From: Firmicutes bacterium UBA3941
GTDB taxonomy: Bacteria; Bacillota; Clostridia; Caldicoprobacterales; UBA3941
DNA: 13,272 nt
Assembly: GCA_002385665.1 (NCBI GenBank)
Contig: DGDX01000114.1
Coordinates: forward strand, 6,790-20,061
Direction: 5' to 3'
The notes below the pieces were generated by a model, which was not told where the DNA came from, did not search any database, and saw only the letters and a list, made by a program, of their open reading frames with translations. This document shows positions 1-7,410 of this stretch, one piece after another (within the stretch, counting starts at the first letter, position 1; every line of letters starts with the position of its first letter). The translations under genes and the position numbers were made by a program.

Positions 1-1104
1 CCAATCATTGCCGTGCCAATCGATAAGATGATCCGGTGCATCGGAACCGATGCCTTCCCACCAAACATCCCCGTCGTCGGTTAGGGCTACATTGGTATAG
101 ATAGTATTTTTTTCTATGCTTCGCATAGCATTGGGGTTGGAATCCATGGAGGTTCCGGGAGCAACGCCGAAGAATCCAGCTTCAGGATTGATAGCATATA
201 GACGGCCGTCCTCTCCAAATCTCATCCAGGCGATATCATCACCGATAGTTTCAACCTTCCAACCAGGAATGGTGGGTATCAGCATAGCCAGGTTGGTCTT
301 TCCGCATGCACTGGGGAAGGCCCCGGTAACATATTTGACTTCGCCTTCGGGACTTGTCAGTTTAAGTATAAGCATGTGCTCGGCCAACCAGCCTTCATCT
401 CTGGCTTGAACGGATGCGATTCTAAGGGCAAAGCACTTCTTTCCTAGCAGCGCATTTCCGCCATAGCCTGAACCATAGGACCAAATTGTCCGCTCTTCCG
501 GGAAGTGGCTTATATACTTTTGATCCATGGGGGCACAGGGCCAGGAAACGTCTTCTTCGCCTTCAGCCAAGGGGGCACCTACTGAATGAAGACAGGGAAC
601 AAATTCACCATCATCTCCAAGGACATCTAAAACTTCTTTACCCATGCGGGTCATAATTCGCATATTTACAACTACATAAGGACTGTCAGTCAGTTCCACA
701 CCAATCTTTGATGCGGGTGAACCTACAGGACCCATGGAGAAGGGGATAACATACATAGTTCTTCCCTTCATACAACCGGTATATAGCTTTGTCATGGTTT
801 CCTTCAGTTCTGTAGGATCAATCCAGTTATTTGTTGGTCCTGCATCCTCTTGCCTTTTTGAGGATATAAAGGTCCTATCCTCGACACGGGCGACGTCAGA
901 AGGATCACTGCGGAAAAGGTAGCAACCCGGCTTTTTCTCGGGATCAAGCTCAACTGCAGCACCGCTTGCCACCATTTCCTTGAGCAGGCGTTCATTCTCT
1001 TCTTCTGAGCCGTCACACCAATAGATCTGGTCAGGCTGGCACATTTCTGCCATCTCTTGAACCCAATCTAAAAGCTTTTGGTTATTGGTCATCTTATTAT
1101 TCAT
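1..1104 (-). CDS. pckG: Phosphoenolpyruvate carboxykinase (GTP), N-terminal 368 residues, cut by window edge
   Basis: This cytosolic enzyme interconverts oxaloacetate + GTP and phosphoenolpyruvate + CO2 + GDP, linking the TCA-cycle acids to glycolysis and gluconeogenesis. The frame reads open from an ATG at 1104 to the first base of the window. Visible signatures of the GTP-type family are [17 protein letters not shown] (110-126), the substrate-binding [14 protein letters not shown] region (211-224), the P-loop [11 protein letters not shown] (261-271, with the family-specific cysteine C267 and K269), and TIGDDIAW (287-294). Likely Mn ligands by family analogy are K222 or K223, H243 and D290. 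The family is about 600 residues long, so roughly 235 C-terminal residues lie outside the window. An AAGG ribosome binding site sits 9 bases before the ATG. A second in-frame ATG four codons on (1092) is a less likely start. The gene is separated from upstream ftsH by a terminator, so it probably has its own promoter. The ATP-type enzyme is excluded by these motifs. Confidence 0.97.
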   Translation of the reverse strand, partial: MNNKMTNNQKLLDWVQEMAEMCQPDQIYWCDGSEEENERLLKEMVASGAAVELDPEKKPGCYLFRSDPSDVARVEDRTFISSKRQEDAGPTNNWIDPTELKETMTKLYTGCMKGRTMYVIPFSMGPVGSPASKIGVELTDSPYVVVNMRIMTRMGKEVLDVLGDDGEFVPCLHSVGAPLAEGEEDVSWPCAPMDQKYISHFPEERTIWSYGSGYGGNALLGKKCFALRIASVQARDEGWLAEHMLILKLTSPEGEVKYVTGAFPSACGKTNLAMLIPTIPGWKVETIGDDIAWMRFGEDGRLYAINPEAGFFGVAPGTSMDSNPNAMRSIEKNTIYTNVALTDDGDVWWEGIGSDAPDHLIDWHGNDW

Positions 1105-1191
1105 CCAATCACACCTTTATTATTTAGTATTGTACATAATGGTTTGCTGCCATTAATGCATTGTAGTGATGTTAAGCATATCAAAATTCTC

Positions 1192-1234
1192 AGGTATCAT
1201 AATATACCTATTGTACCCCATGATATCGTATCAT
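1192..1234 (-). promoter_or_regulatory. Candidate pckG promoter/operator region with two palindromes
   Basis: Reading the minus strand, a -10-like TACAAT lies at 1215-1210. A perfect inverted repeat, ATGATA-3 bases-TATCAT, covers 1220-1234, in the place of the spacer and -35. A second, AGGTAT-6 bases-ATACCT, covers 1192-1209, about where transcription would start. The -35 is weak (TTTTAT at a 17-base spacing), which would fit a regulated promoter. An alternative AT-rich promoter has TATGAT at 1235-1230 and TTTATG at 1257-1252 with a 16-base spacer. The repeats are seen directly; their role is inferred, and AT-rich DNA produces such repeats by chance. Confidence 0.3.
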
Positions 1235-1351
1235 AAAAATATATAATTTACCATAAAAATTTTGAAGTTTTTTGGATTTTTTGAAGTTATAGATAGCTTT
1301 AATTTCCAAATCCACTGCCTGTGGTAGGATAAATGTTTGGAGACAAAAGGC

Positions 1352-1385
1352 ATAATAAAAGGTAGGACAGCCAAGCCATCCTACC
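1352..1385 (-). terminator. Rho-independent terminator of ftsH
   Basis: On the minus strand, 16 bases after the ftsH stop codon, a GGTAGGA / TCCTACC perfect 7-bp stem (1385-1379 with 1367-1361) with an 11-base loop is followed directly by TTTTATTAT. Position and direction fit the end of the marR-ftsH transcript. The stem is short but G/C-containing, and the T-tract is immediate. Confidence 0.8.
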
Positions 1386-1401
1386 CCTAGTTATAGACAA
1401 A

Positions 1402-3249
1402 TCATGCACTGTATTTATTTTCTCTTTCCAATATAGCCATAAATTGCTCACCGGTTATGGTTTCTTCCATATATAAGAACTCCGCAAGTTCGTGAAGTTT
1501 AGCCTTATTCTCCATGAGAATTTCCGTAGCCCTTTCATAGGCAGAACGGATCAATTCCTTCACTTCTCTGTCCACCAATTCACCGGTTTTGGATGAGCAA
1601 ATCAAGGTAGAATCCCCGCCCAGGTACATACTGCTATTGGTCTCCAGAGCCATCATACCAAATTCATGGCTCATGCCAAACCGGGTAACCATGGCCCTGG
1701 CGATTTTGGTAACCTGCTCGATATCGTTGGCAGCCCCGGTTGTAATCTCTCCGAATATTATCTCCTCAGCAGCCCTTCCGCCGCAATAGGTAACCATCTT
1801 GTTGAAGGCTTCGGTTTTAGTCATTAGGGATTTTTCATTTTCCTCCACCTGCATGGTATATCCCAGGGCTCCCGAGGTTCTGGGGACGATGGTGATTTTA
1901 TGAATTGGGGCGGTATTAGTCTGTTTGGCAGCTACCAATGCATGGCCGATTTCATGATAGGAGACTATCTTTTTTTCTTCCGGGGACAGGATGGCATTTT
2001 TCTTCTGATGGCCGGCGATGACCACCTCGATGGATTCCTCCAGATCCTCCTGTATCACTCTGGTCCGTCCCATTCTGACAGCCCTTAGAGATGCCTCATT
2101 AACGATGTTTGCAATTTCAGCCCCGGAAGCTCCTGCGGTTGCCCGACCTAAAAGATGAAAATCTATATTTTGGGCCATCTTATAATTCTTGGCATGAACT
2201 TTGAAGATGGCGATACGACCCTGTAGATCCGGCAAGTCAACCGGTACCTGTCTATCAAAACGACCAGGCCGCAATAGGGCAGGGTCCAAGGTTTCAGGAC
2301 GGTTGGTGGCAGCCAATATGATTACTCCCGAATCCCCTTCGAAGCCATCCATTTCTGTGAGCAATTGGTTTAGGGTTTGCTCCCTCTCGTCATTGGTGTT
2401 TATGCCGCCATCCCGTCTTTTACCGATGGTATCGATTTCATCGATAAAGACGATACAGGGAGCCTTCTTCTTGGCCTGTTCGAAGAGGTCTCTCACCCTT
2501 GCCGCACCCCGGCCTACAAACATTTCAACAAATTCTGAACCGGCAATGGAGAAGAAGGGCACATTGGCTTCCCCGGCTACGGCTTTGGCCATCAGGGTCT
2601 TACCCGTTCCTGGAGGGCCAACCAGAAGTACGCCTTTGGGGCACTTGGCGCCTATGGTAACATACTTTTCGGGGTGAGAAAGATAGTCCACGACCTCCCT
2701 CAGTGCCTCCTTCGCTTCTTCCTGTCCTGCAACATCCCTGAAGGTTTTCTTGTCGCCGGTTGGCACATAGATCTTTCCGGAACTACCACCAAGGGACAGG
2801 CCTCCGGTTCCCATCTTCTCACCAAGGGTCTTACTCATCTTTCTGCCAACCCACCAGATGATCAGAAGGGGGATTCCATAGGACATAAGCAGGCTTAAAA
2901 AGTAGTTGGGCTGTTTCGGGATCACGGCTCCAAATTCTACCCCATGTTCTCGTAAGAGAGAAACCAGATCAGGGTCATTGACATACCCGGTCTTGTAGAA
3001 GGACTCCATCCCATTGGTATCCTTAACGGAAAACAGTATTTGGTTTGTATCCATCTCTACTGTAGCAACTTTGCCTTCCTCCACCTGATCTAAAAAGAAG
3101 GAATAGCCTACTTCTACGACTTTAGGTTTCAGTAAATATGGTAAAACAAGCCAGTTCAGCAATAGAACAGCCAATAAGGCTATGCCATAATAATATAGAA
3201 CCGGTCTTGGTGTTTTAGGTTTTCTATTTCCAGTGTTTTGTCTAATCAT
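1402..3249 (-). CDS. ftsH: ATP-dependent zinc metalloprotease FtsH (divergent paralogue)
   Basis: This is a membrane-anchored hexameric AAA+ protease that extracts and degrades membrane and some soluble proteins. Order of parts in 615 residues: membrane segment about 19-40, FtsH extracellular domain about 45-110, second membrane segment about 116-135, AAA+ domain with Walker A GPPGTGKT (211-218), pore loop FVG (244-246), Walker B IVFIDE (266-271), arginine fingers in RPGRFDR (327-333), then the M41 peptidase with HEIGH (432-436) and the probable third zinc ligand D509. All catalytic residues are present, so it should be active. Compared with housekeeping FtsH as I know it, it has FVGRGAAR after the pore where FVGVGASR is usual, and HEIGH where HEAGH is usual. 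It is paired with marR rather than tilS/hpt, which suggests an accessory paralogue. GGAGG lies 6 bases before the ATG, inside marR, and the two genes overlap by 8 bases, implying coupled translation. The regulated substrate is unknown. Confidence 0.95.
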   Translation of the reverse strand: MIRQNTGNRKPKTPRPVLYYYGIALLAVLLLNWLVLPYLLKPKVVEVGYSFFLDQVEEGKVATVEMDTNQILFSVKDTNGMESFYKTGYVNDPDLVSLLREHGVEFGAVIPKQPNYFLSLLMSYGIPLLIIWWVGRKMSKTLGEKMGTGGLSLGGSSGKIYVPTGDKKTFRDVAGQEEAKEALREVVDYLSHPEKYVTIGAKCPKGVLLVGPPGTGKTLMAKAVAGEANVPFFSIAGSEFVEMFVGRGAARVRDLFEQAKKKAPCIVFIDEIDTIGKRRDGGINTNDEREQTLNQLLTEMDGFEGDSGVIILAATNRPETLDPALLRPGRFDRQVPVDLPDLQGRIAIFKVHAKNYKMAQNIDFHLLGRATAGASGAEIANIVNEASLRAVRMGRTRVIQEDLEESIEVVIAGHQKKNAILSPEEKKIVSYHEIGHALVAAKQTNTAPIHKITIVPRTSGALGYTMQVEENEKSLMTKTEAFNKMVTYCGGRAAEEIIFGEITTGAANDIEQVTKIARAMVTRFGMSHEFGMMALETNSSMYLGGDSTLICSSKTGELVDREVKELIRSAYERATEILMENKAKLHELAEFLYMEETITGEQFMAILERENKYSA

Positions 3250-3697
3250 CGAGTTCCTCCATTCTTTCGGCTACAAAGGAGAGGAATAGCCTCATTCCCG
3301 TTATCATAGCCCTGCATTTTTCTTCATTTTCTTTAAATACTTCACTATGCATTACAGTCGAATTGTACTGATAGAATACATCCAATTTTTTCTTGCCCTT
3401 TTCTGTCAATGTCATCAAGGTGACCCGCTGGTCCTTATCCGCCTTGTGACGGTCCAGCAGCCCTCGATTTACTAAAGATGTACAGGTACGGCTAACATTG
3501 CCAAAATCTCGATTTATCGCCTTGGATAATTCACTGACGCTCATGCTTGCAGTACGATCCAGTTCCAACATAACCCGCAGTTCCTGGGGTGCCAGGCCAT
3601 ATTGTATCTGTACCTTCCTGGATAATACATTCATTAAGGTCTGTAAATCTATCAGCAAATCCCAGACTTCTATAAAGGATATTGTCTTTTCCTTCAC
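3242..3697 (-). CDS. MarR-family transcriptional regulator
   Basis: This is a dimeric winged-helix DNA-binding protein of 151 residues, the usual MarR length. It has an N-terminal dimerisation helix, a helix-turn-helix about 53-76 (SVSELSKA then NVSRTCTSLV), and a wing about 82-98 with the D-K-D-Q-R-V pattern typical of MarR proteins, followed by LTEKGKK. The start is GTG at 3697, supported by AAGG six bases upstream; there is no suitable ATG nearby. It is the first gene of an operon with ftsH (8-base overlap). The promoter upstream carries a perfect palindrome at the predicted start site, so autorepression is the simplest reading. Its ligand cannot be told from the sequence. It has one cysteine in the recognition-helix region (C72), so a thiol sensor is possible but unsupported. 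Confidence 0.93.
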   Translation of the reverse strand: MKEKTISFIEVWDLLIDLQTLMNVLSRKVQIQYGLAPQELRVMLELDRTASMSVSELSKAINRDFGNVSRTCTSLVNRGLLDRHKADKDQRVTLMTLTEKGKKKLDVFYQYNSTVMHSEVFKENEEKCRAMITGMRLFLSFVAERMEELDD

Positions 3698-3724
3698 GTC
3701 ACACCTTCACCCCATCTATATACT

Positions 3725-3739
3725 TGTATGTTACATACA
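3725..3739 (-). promoter_or_regulatory. Probable MarR operator
   Basis: TGTATG-TTA-CATACA is a perfect 15-base hyphenated palindrome. On the minus strand it begins 4 bases after the -10 and so covers the predicted transcription start, a position where a bound dimer would block initiation. Length and symmetry match MarR-family operators. That the adjacent MarR protein binds it is inference. Confidence 0.65.
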
Positions 3740-3742
3740 TAT

Positions 3743-3771
3743 ATCATACCATCCCTGGAACCACCTGGCAA
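3743..3771 (-). promoter_or_regulatory. Sigma-A type promoter of marR-ftsH
   Basis: On the minus strand, TTGCCA (3771-3766) and TATGAT (3748-3743) are each 5 of 6 to consensus and separated by exactly 17 bases. The start would fall near 3736, about 40 bases before the GTG start of marR. This is the best promoter in the window. Confidence 0.8.
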
Positions 3772-3990
3772 GGGAAAATATACAGCTACAAAGTTATTGA
3801 TTTTATGGGTAAAAGGTAATAAGCTATAATTATCCAAAGTGTATGAAGCCTGCACAGTAACAATAATATGCATATGTCAGACATTTTGAAATATATCTGA
3901 ATATCGCAACTCGTACACTTTAGCATTAAGTTACCATTACTGACGTATTTCTTACCAGCACAGAGTATAGGTCAATGATATTTTCTTATA

Positions 3991-4006
3991 TATACTAAAA
4001 AGTATA
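3991..4006. promoter_or_regulatory. Palindrome and possible -10 of the creatininase-family gene
   Basis: TATACT-AAAA-AGTATA is a perfect 6+6 inverted repeat ending 30 bases before the ATG at 4036. The left arm TATACT is also a 5-of-6 match to a -10 element, but no good -35 stands 16-18 bases before it, so the promoter could be weak or need an activator. Its TATAC/GTATA halves loosely recall the marR operator. Confidence 0.3.
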
Positions 4007-4035
4007 GATATTAAATAAAAAATGGAGGGAATAAA

Positions 4036-4845
4036 ATGCGTTGGGAACATCTTGTACCGAAGGATTTTAAAAAGGCCATAGAAGAAACAGGACTTTGTAT
4101 AGTACCGGTAGGCTCCCTGGAAAGACATGGGGAACATTTACCCTTTGGATGTGATATGATTGTAGCCCATACCATTGCCACAAGAGCGGCGGAAATCGAG
4201 CCGGCTGTAGTATTTCCGCCCTACTTTTTAATGCAAGTACATGAGGCAGCCTGCTTTTCGGGCACTGTGAATTTTCCTCAGGCCTTCGCCATCGAGGCTT
4301 TTGGTCACTTGCTGAATTCCATTGCACAGAATGGGTTTAAAAAAATATTGGTAGTAAATGGTCACGGCGGCAACTCTCATATGCTGGACTATTTCTCCAT
4401 GAGTCGTTTGGACGAGCCCACGAATTATATCTTCTATCAGACAAGTGTCAGCGGAGCCCTTACGGAGGAGGAGAGAAAAACCATAGAGGCCTTATGGGAG
4501 ACTGATCTGGGCGGCCATGCATGTGAAATGGAAACATCCATTTTTATGGCTTGTTGTCCAGGCAAGACAAAATTGGAGTTAGCTCCAAAGGAAGCCGTTA
4601 AGCCCCTTAAGCGCTTTAAACACCTACATGAAAATGGGGTGAACAATGCCCTGTGGTGGTATGCGGATTATCCGGAAAATGTTGTAGGAGATCCCAAATA
4701 TGCAAGCGAAGAAAAGGGCAGGATTGCGGTAGAAATCTATACCAGATCCCTGGCCAGGGCCATAAAGGCTGTTAAGGAAGATACCACTGCACCCGCTCTA
4801 CAGGAGGAGTTCTCCAATAGGGTTAAGAATAAGGGTATTTTTTAG
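4036..4845 (+). CDS. Creatininase-family amidohydrolase
   Basis: This is a soluble binuclear-metal hydrolase of the creatininase fold, a family that cleaves amides including creatinine, the formamide in flavin/F420 biosynthesis (ArfB) and a mycofactocin precursor peptide (MftE). At 269 residues it is of normal length. Motifs seen are GSLERHGEHLPFGCD (26-40, metal ligands E29, H31 and D40), VNGHGGNSH (107-115, H110) and GGHACEMETS (159-168, H161 and E164). All ligand positions look intact. The ATG is preceded by GGAGGG with a 6-base gap. The gene leads a pair with a serine hydrolase 53 bases downstream and is divergent from marR-ftsH. No mycofactocin, F420 or creatine-degradation gene is nearby, so the substrate is open. 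Confidence 0.93.
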   Translation: MRWEHLVPKDFKKAIEETGLCIVPVGSLERHGEHLPFGCDMIVAHTIATRAAEIEPAVVFPPYFLMQVHEAACFSGTVNFPQAFAIEAFGHLLNSIAQNGFKKILVVNGHGGNSHMLDYFSMSRLDEPTNYIFYQTSVSGALTEEERKTIEALWETDLGGHACEMETSIFMACCPGKTKLELAPKEAVKPLKRFKHLHENGVNNALWWYADYPENVVGDPKYASEEKGRIAVEIYTRSLARAIKAVKEDTTAPALQEEFSNRVKNKGIF

Positions 4846-4898
4846 GAAGTAGGGTATTTAGGATTAGGATAAAGAAAACGGGCTTAGGAGGCTGAAAA

Positions 4899-5795
4899 AT
4901 GGATGCCAACTTGTTAAATGACTTTGTGGAGAATACTAAGAATATAACAATCAACAATGTCCTGGTTCTCAAAGATGGGGAGAAGATTGCTGCATATAAT
5001 TGGGAGCCCGAGATACGTCAAAATCAATACTCCGTGAGTAAAAGCTTTACCTCGTCTGCTATAGGGATTGCCATAGAAGAGGGGCTGCTGACCCTGGATG
5101 ATACCGTTATTGAATTTTTCCCGGACGAGGCACCGGACAATCCGTCGGAAAGGCTACAGCGTCTAAAGGTCAGGCATCTGCTCACTATGAGCGTGGGTCA
5201 TGCCGAACCCCACTTGATGGCAGAACAGAGGTACACCACCGATGAAATGGATTGGGTAAGGCTTAGCTTGAGCATTCCCTTAGACTATGAACCCGGGACC
5301 CATTTCTTATACAGCAATGTGGGGCCTTATCTGGCAGGGATGATAATTAAGAGGTTGACGGGTTCTAATCTGCTGGAATATCTAATGCCCAGGCTTTTTG
5401 AACCTCTGGGAATATGGCTTCCTACATGGGAGACCGATCCCTTTGGCAACAGCTTCGGATCAGGCGGGCTAATGCTTAAGGTATCTGAAATAGCGAAGTT
5501 TGGCCAGCTCTATCTTCAAGGAGGGGAGTGGGAGGGCAAACAGCTAATCCCCAGGAGGTGGGTGGAAGAGGTGTCCAAAACCCAGATCCTGACCGGAGCG
5601 GACTCCCCCTACAATGCCGAGTACAGCTACCTATTTTGGAAGGGACCTAATGGTTCCTACCGAGCCGATGGTAAGTACGGCCAATACAGCATAATCATGC
5701 CGGATAAGAATGCGGTGGTTGCCATCAATTCCTTTAATACCGGGGGTGAAAACATCCTGGACCATGTCTGGGAGTATATATACCCCAAGCTTTAA
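4899..5795 (+). CDS. Serine hydrolase of the beta-lactamase / class C PBP-like family
   Basis: This is an SxxK-type serine hydrolase of 298 residues. The nucleophile motif is S45-V-S-K48, the second motif is Y138-S-N140, and a DGKYGQ segment (257-262) takes the place of the third motif, as in esterase or amide-hydrolase members. It also has the family blocks LTLDDTV, LLTMSVGH and GSGGLMLKVSEIAKFG. There is no signal peptide or membrane segment, so it should act in the cytoplasm, which speaks against a role as a secreted beta-lactamase or cell-wall enzyme. Known cytosolic relatives include esterases and 6-aminohexanoate-dimer hydrolase. AGGAGG lies 7 bases before the ATG. It follows the creatininase-family gene on the same strand, and the two probably share a transcript and act on related amide substrates (inference). 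Confidence 0.9.
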   Translation: MDANLLNDFVENTKNITINNVLVLKDGEKIAAYNWEPEIRQNQYSVSKSFTSSAIGIAIEEGLLTLDDTVIEFFPDEAPDNPSERLQRLKVRHLLTMSVGHAEPHLMAEQRYTTDEMDWVRLSLSIPLDYEPGTHFLYSNVGPYLAGMIIKRLTGSNLLEYLMPRLFEPLGIWLPTWETDPFGNSFGSGGLMLKVSEIAKFGQLYLQGGEWEGKQLIPRRWVEEVSKTQILTGADSPYNAEYSYLFWKGPNGSYRADGKYGQYSIIMPDKNAVVAINSFNTGGENILDHVWEYIYPKL

Positions 5796-5808
5796 TAAGA
5801 AGCGCTAT

Positions 5809-5826
5809 ATCCCTATACATAGGGAT
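5809..5826. terminator. Perfect hairpin at the convergent gene ends
   Basis: ATCCCTAT and ATAGGGAT form a perfect inverted repeat with a 2-base centre, in practice a 6-bp stem plus a 6-base loop. It includes the stop codon of the minus-strand GltS-like gene and begins 14 bases after the stop of the plus-strand hydrolase. It could end transcripts from both sides, but neither strand shows a following T-tract, so it may instead protect 3' ends or act with Rho. Confidence 0.4.
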
Positions 5827-7228
5827 CGTAGGCCATAGGTATACCGCATCCTTTAGCTACCGTTTCATCGATGCTTATGAGATCTTCCCTGTTTACTTGG
5901 GCAAGGGATGTTTTCCCGAGCCCCCTGATGCCATCTGCGATCTCAAGTCGACATGCTTCCAGGAAGTTGTTTAGGCTCTTGGCCCCCTTATCTATATCGA
6001 AGTGGCGCGAGTAATGGGCATTATACCAAACCAGAGTAGTTGGAGGTTCATAGGGCAGAGCTTTATTCAGCTGGGAATGGGATACGGCAAATAGGGCTAT
6101 TGAGCCCATATAGCATGCATCAGCCCCCAAGGCGCAAGCTTTAAGCACTTCGCCGGGGGTTCTTATTTTGCCCGAAACCAGTAGGCTGACCTGATCCTGG
6201 TAGCCGTTATTCCTGATCCACTGGGCAGCACGGTGAATGGCAAAAACCGTGGGAATACCAAAATCGTCCTGAAAGATGGGGGGCGAGCCCTTGGTGGCGG
6301 CTTCAGCGCCGTCTACGGTTATAAAATCTACACCGCTTTCACACAGGTATTCCAGATCCTTTTCCATATATTTACCAGCGCCTATTTTGGCTCCTATTGG
6401 CGCACCTCCGGTTATATCCCTTAGCTTTGCTACAAGGTTTGGCAGATCTTCGGGTGACTGGACTTCCGGTTGTCTGGAATGAGCGATTATATCCGTACCC
6501 GGAGGTATATCAAAGTCCCGGCGCATTTGCCTGTCGATGAGTTCACTTTTGACAATATGACCGACACCCCCGTATCCTCCCTGACCGAACTGAATCTCCA
6601 CAGCATCACAGTTTTGGAGGATCTCGGGGGTGTTACCGTAGTGTCCGCGGTTGTATTGGTAAATAAATATGCCCGCTTCTTCTCTCTCTTCAGGCAGGAA
6701 TGCACCTTCGCCGCTATTGGTAGCCGTTCCGGCCATCCTGGCACCCCGGGCCAGGGCTAATTTAACCTTTTTGCTCAGGGCAACACCGTAGGCCATAGGG
6801 GCAATCATAATCGGAATCTTTATGGTAAAGGGCTTGGCTGCCCTTTTTCCTATGGTTACCTGAGTCTCAATTTCCGTAAGGGTATCGGTGGGCATGGTAT
6901 GAAGTTGTGCTACGTTGAATTGCAGGCTGTCCAGGCTGGGCATTTTTTTGGCGGTACCCATAGGCCTCTCCAGCATCTTTGCCTCGGTGGCCCGTAAATT
7001 GGTCTCCATAGCTACCTGGGGAGTCATCCTTAAGGTGGAAGAGATTAATTCCCACAGGTTCTCATCGTACAGATCCTTGCTTATAATATTGTAAAACCTA
7101 TCCGAAATTTTATTTACAATGGTACGGGCGATTAACCTGGCGCCTGCCACACCTACCATTGAAGCGCCAATTCCGACAATCAAGGCCTTTTTTAGATTAT
7201 TTTTGTTTATATCTGAACCAAATCTCAT
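5813..7228 (-). CDS. FMN-binding glutamate-synthase-like protein, membrane-anchored
   Basis: This is a TIM-barrel flavoprotein related to the FMN domain of glutamate synthase. In 471 residues it has an N-terminal hydrophobic stretch about 15-37 (likely single membrane anchor), a barrel from about 120, IAPMAYG (142-148), FGQGGYGGVGH (214-224), GAKIGAGKYMEKD (279-291), TVDGAEAATKGSPP (304-317) and the FMN-phosphate region SGKIRTPGE to YMGS (352-376). After that point true GltB has the three cysteines of the 3Fe-4S cluster; here the segment FAVSHSQLNKALPYEPPT has none, and no glutaminase domain is present. So ammonia or amine donation, and electrons, must come from elsewhere; the reaction is unknown. 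Relatives include the methylamine-glutamate methyltransferase subunit MgsC. AGGAGG lies 8 bases before the ATG. The gene converges on the serine hydrolase with a 17-base gap. Confidence 0.88.
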   Translation of the reverse strand: MRFGSDINKNNLKKALIVGIGASMVGVAGARLIARTIVNKISDRFYNIISKDLYDENLWELISSTLRMTPQVAMETNLRATEAKMLERPMGTAKKMPSLDSLQFNVAQLHTMPTDTLTEIETQVTIGKRAAKPFTIKIPIMIAPMAYGVALSKKVKLALARGARMAGTATNSGEGAFLPEEREEAGIFIYQYNRGHYGNTPEILQNCDAVEIQFGQGGYGGVGHIVKSELIDRQMRRDFDIPPGTDIIAHSRQPEVQSPEDLPNLVAKLRDITGGAPIGAKIGAGKYMEKDLEYLCESGVDFITVDGAEAATKGSPPIFQDDFGIPTVFAIHRAAQWIRNNGYQDQVSLLVSGKIRTPGEVLKACALGADACYMGSIALFAVSHSQLNKALPYEPPTTLVWYNAHYSRHFDIDKGAKSLNNFLEACRLEIADGIRGLGKTSLAQVNREDLISIDETVAKGCGIPMAYDPYV

Positions 7229-7387
7229 AGGATTTTCCTCCTCTTTAGCCTATATAGTTAAATAAAGGACAGAATATAGACGGTAATCATATTATGTGGA
7301 AATAACCACTTATCATTCGATCTGATTTAACCTCTTCTATCCTTATACAAACTGTTTTAGTTAGCTATATGTGTGCATTTTGACATA

Positions 7388-7403
7388 TTAGTATCGTTAC
7401 TAA
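7388..7403. repeat. Perfect inverted repeat before the small ORF
   Basis: TTAGTA-TCGT-TACTAA is a 6+6 perfect inverted repeat that runs up to the AAAGGAGG of the small ORF at 7411. In RNA it could fold next to, and partly compete with, that ribosome binding site; in DNA it could be an operator. The repeat is visible, the function is not. Confidence 0.35.
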
Positions 7404-7410
7404 AAGGAGG

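Larger units (their letters stand above)
1105..1401. other. pckG control region and ftsH 3' region, no gene
   Basis: This 297-base AT-rich stretch lies between the ftsH stop and the pckG start, both on the minus strand. It holds the ftsH terminator hairpin near 1352-1385, then very A/T-rich sequence, then two perfect inverted repeats and a possible promoter before pckG. I see no coding frame with a ribosome binding site, and no cre-like catabolite operator that I would defend. Confidence 0.6.
3698..4035. other. Divergent intergenic region between marR and the creatininase-family gene
   Basis: These 338 bases hold the marR promoter and palindrome (3725-3771), a TATAAT at 3825-3830 without a good -35, a widely spaced perfect 8-bp inverted repeat (AAAGTGTA at 3836-3843, TACACTTT at 3914-3921), the 10-bp palindrome ATATGCATAT near 3868-3877, and a hyphenated palindrome at 3991-4006 close to the plus-strand gene. 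I see no convincing coding frame; a minus-strand open frame beginning at 4137 is mostly inside the neighbouring gene and lacks protein-like composition. Confidence 0.6.

Noticed and set aside
114..128. Perfect hairpin CTATGC-TTC-GCATAG inside pckG
   Set aside because: It is within conserved coding sequence, has no T-tract in the sense direction, and 6-bp perfect hairpins occur by chance at this length.
1699..1709. Possible sequence errors or frameshifts in ftsH or other large genes
   Set aside because: All conserved motifs of ftsH, pckG, the ABC ATPase and the deacetylase are in one frame, so no broken gene is supported.
2201..2677. Plus-strand 158-codon open frame
   Set aside because: It lies wholly opposite the conserved ftsH ATPase domain, has no ribosome binding site, and its composition is that of an antisense shadow.
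3825..3830. TATAAT between marR and the creatininase-family gene
   Set aside because: The nearest -35-like TTGATT is 22 bases away and TTATGG at 16 is a poor match; it would also give a leader of about 200 bases with no visible structure.
3952..4137. Minus-strand 61-codon open frame
   Set aside because: It starts inside the creatininase gene, has no ribosome binding site, and is rich in residues encoded by AT-rich noncoding DNA.
7380..7385. Consensus TTGACA upstream of the small ORF
   Set aside because: At 16-18 bases downstream there is only the purine-rich ribosome binding site, with no -10-like hexamer, so it is not called a promoter.
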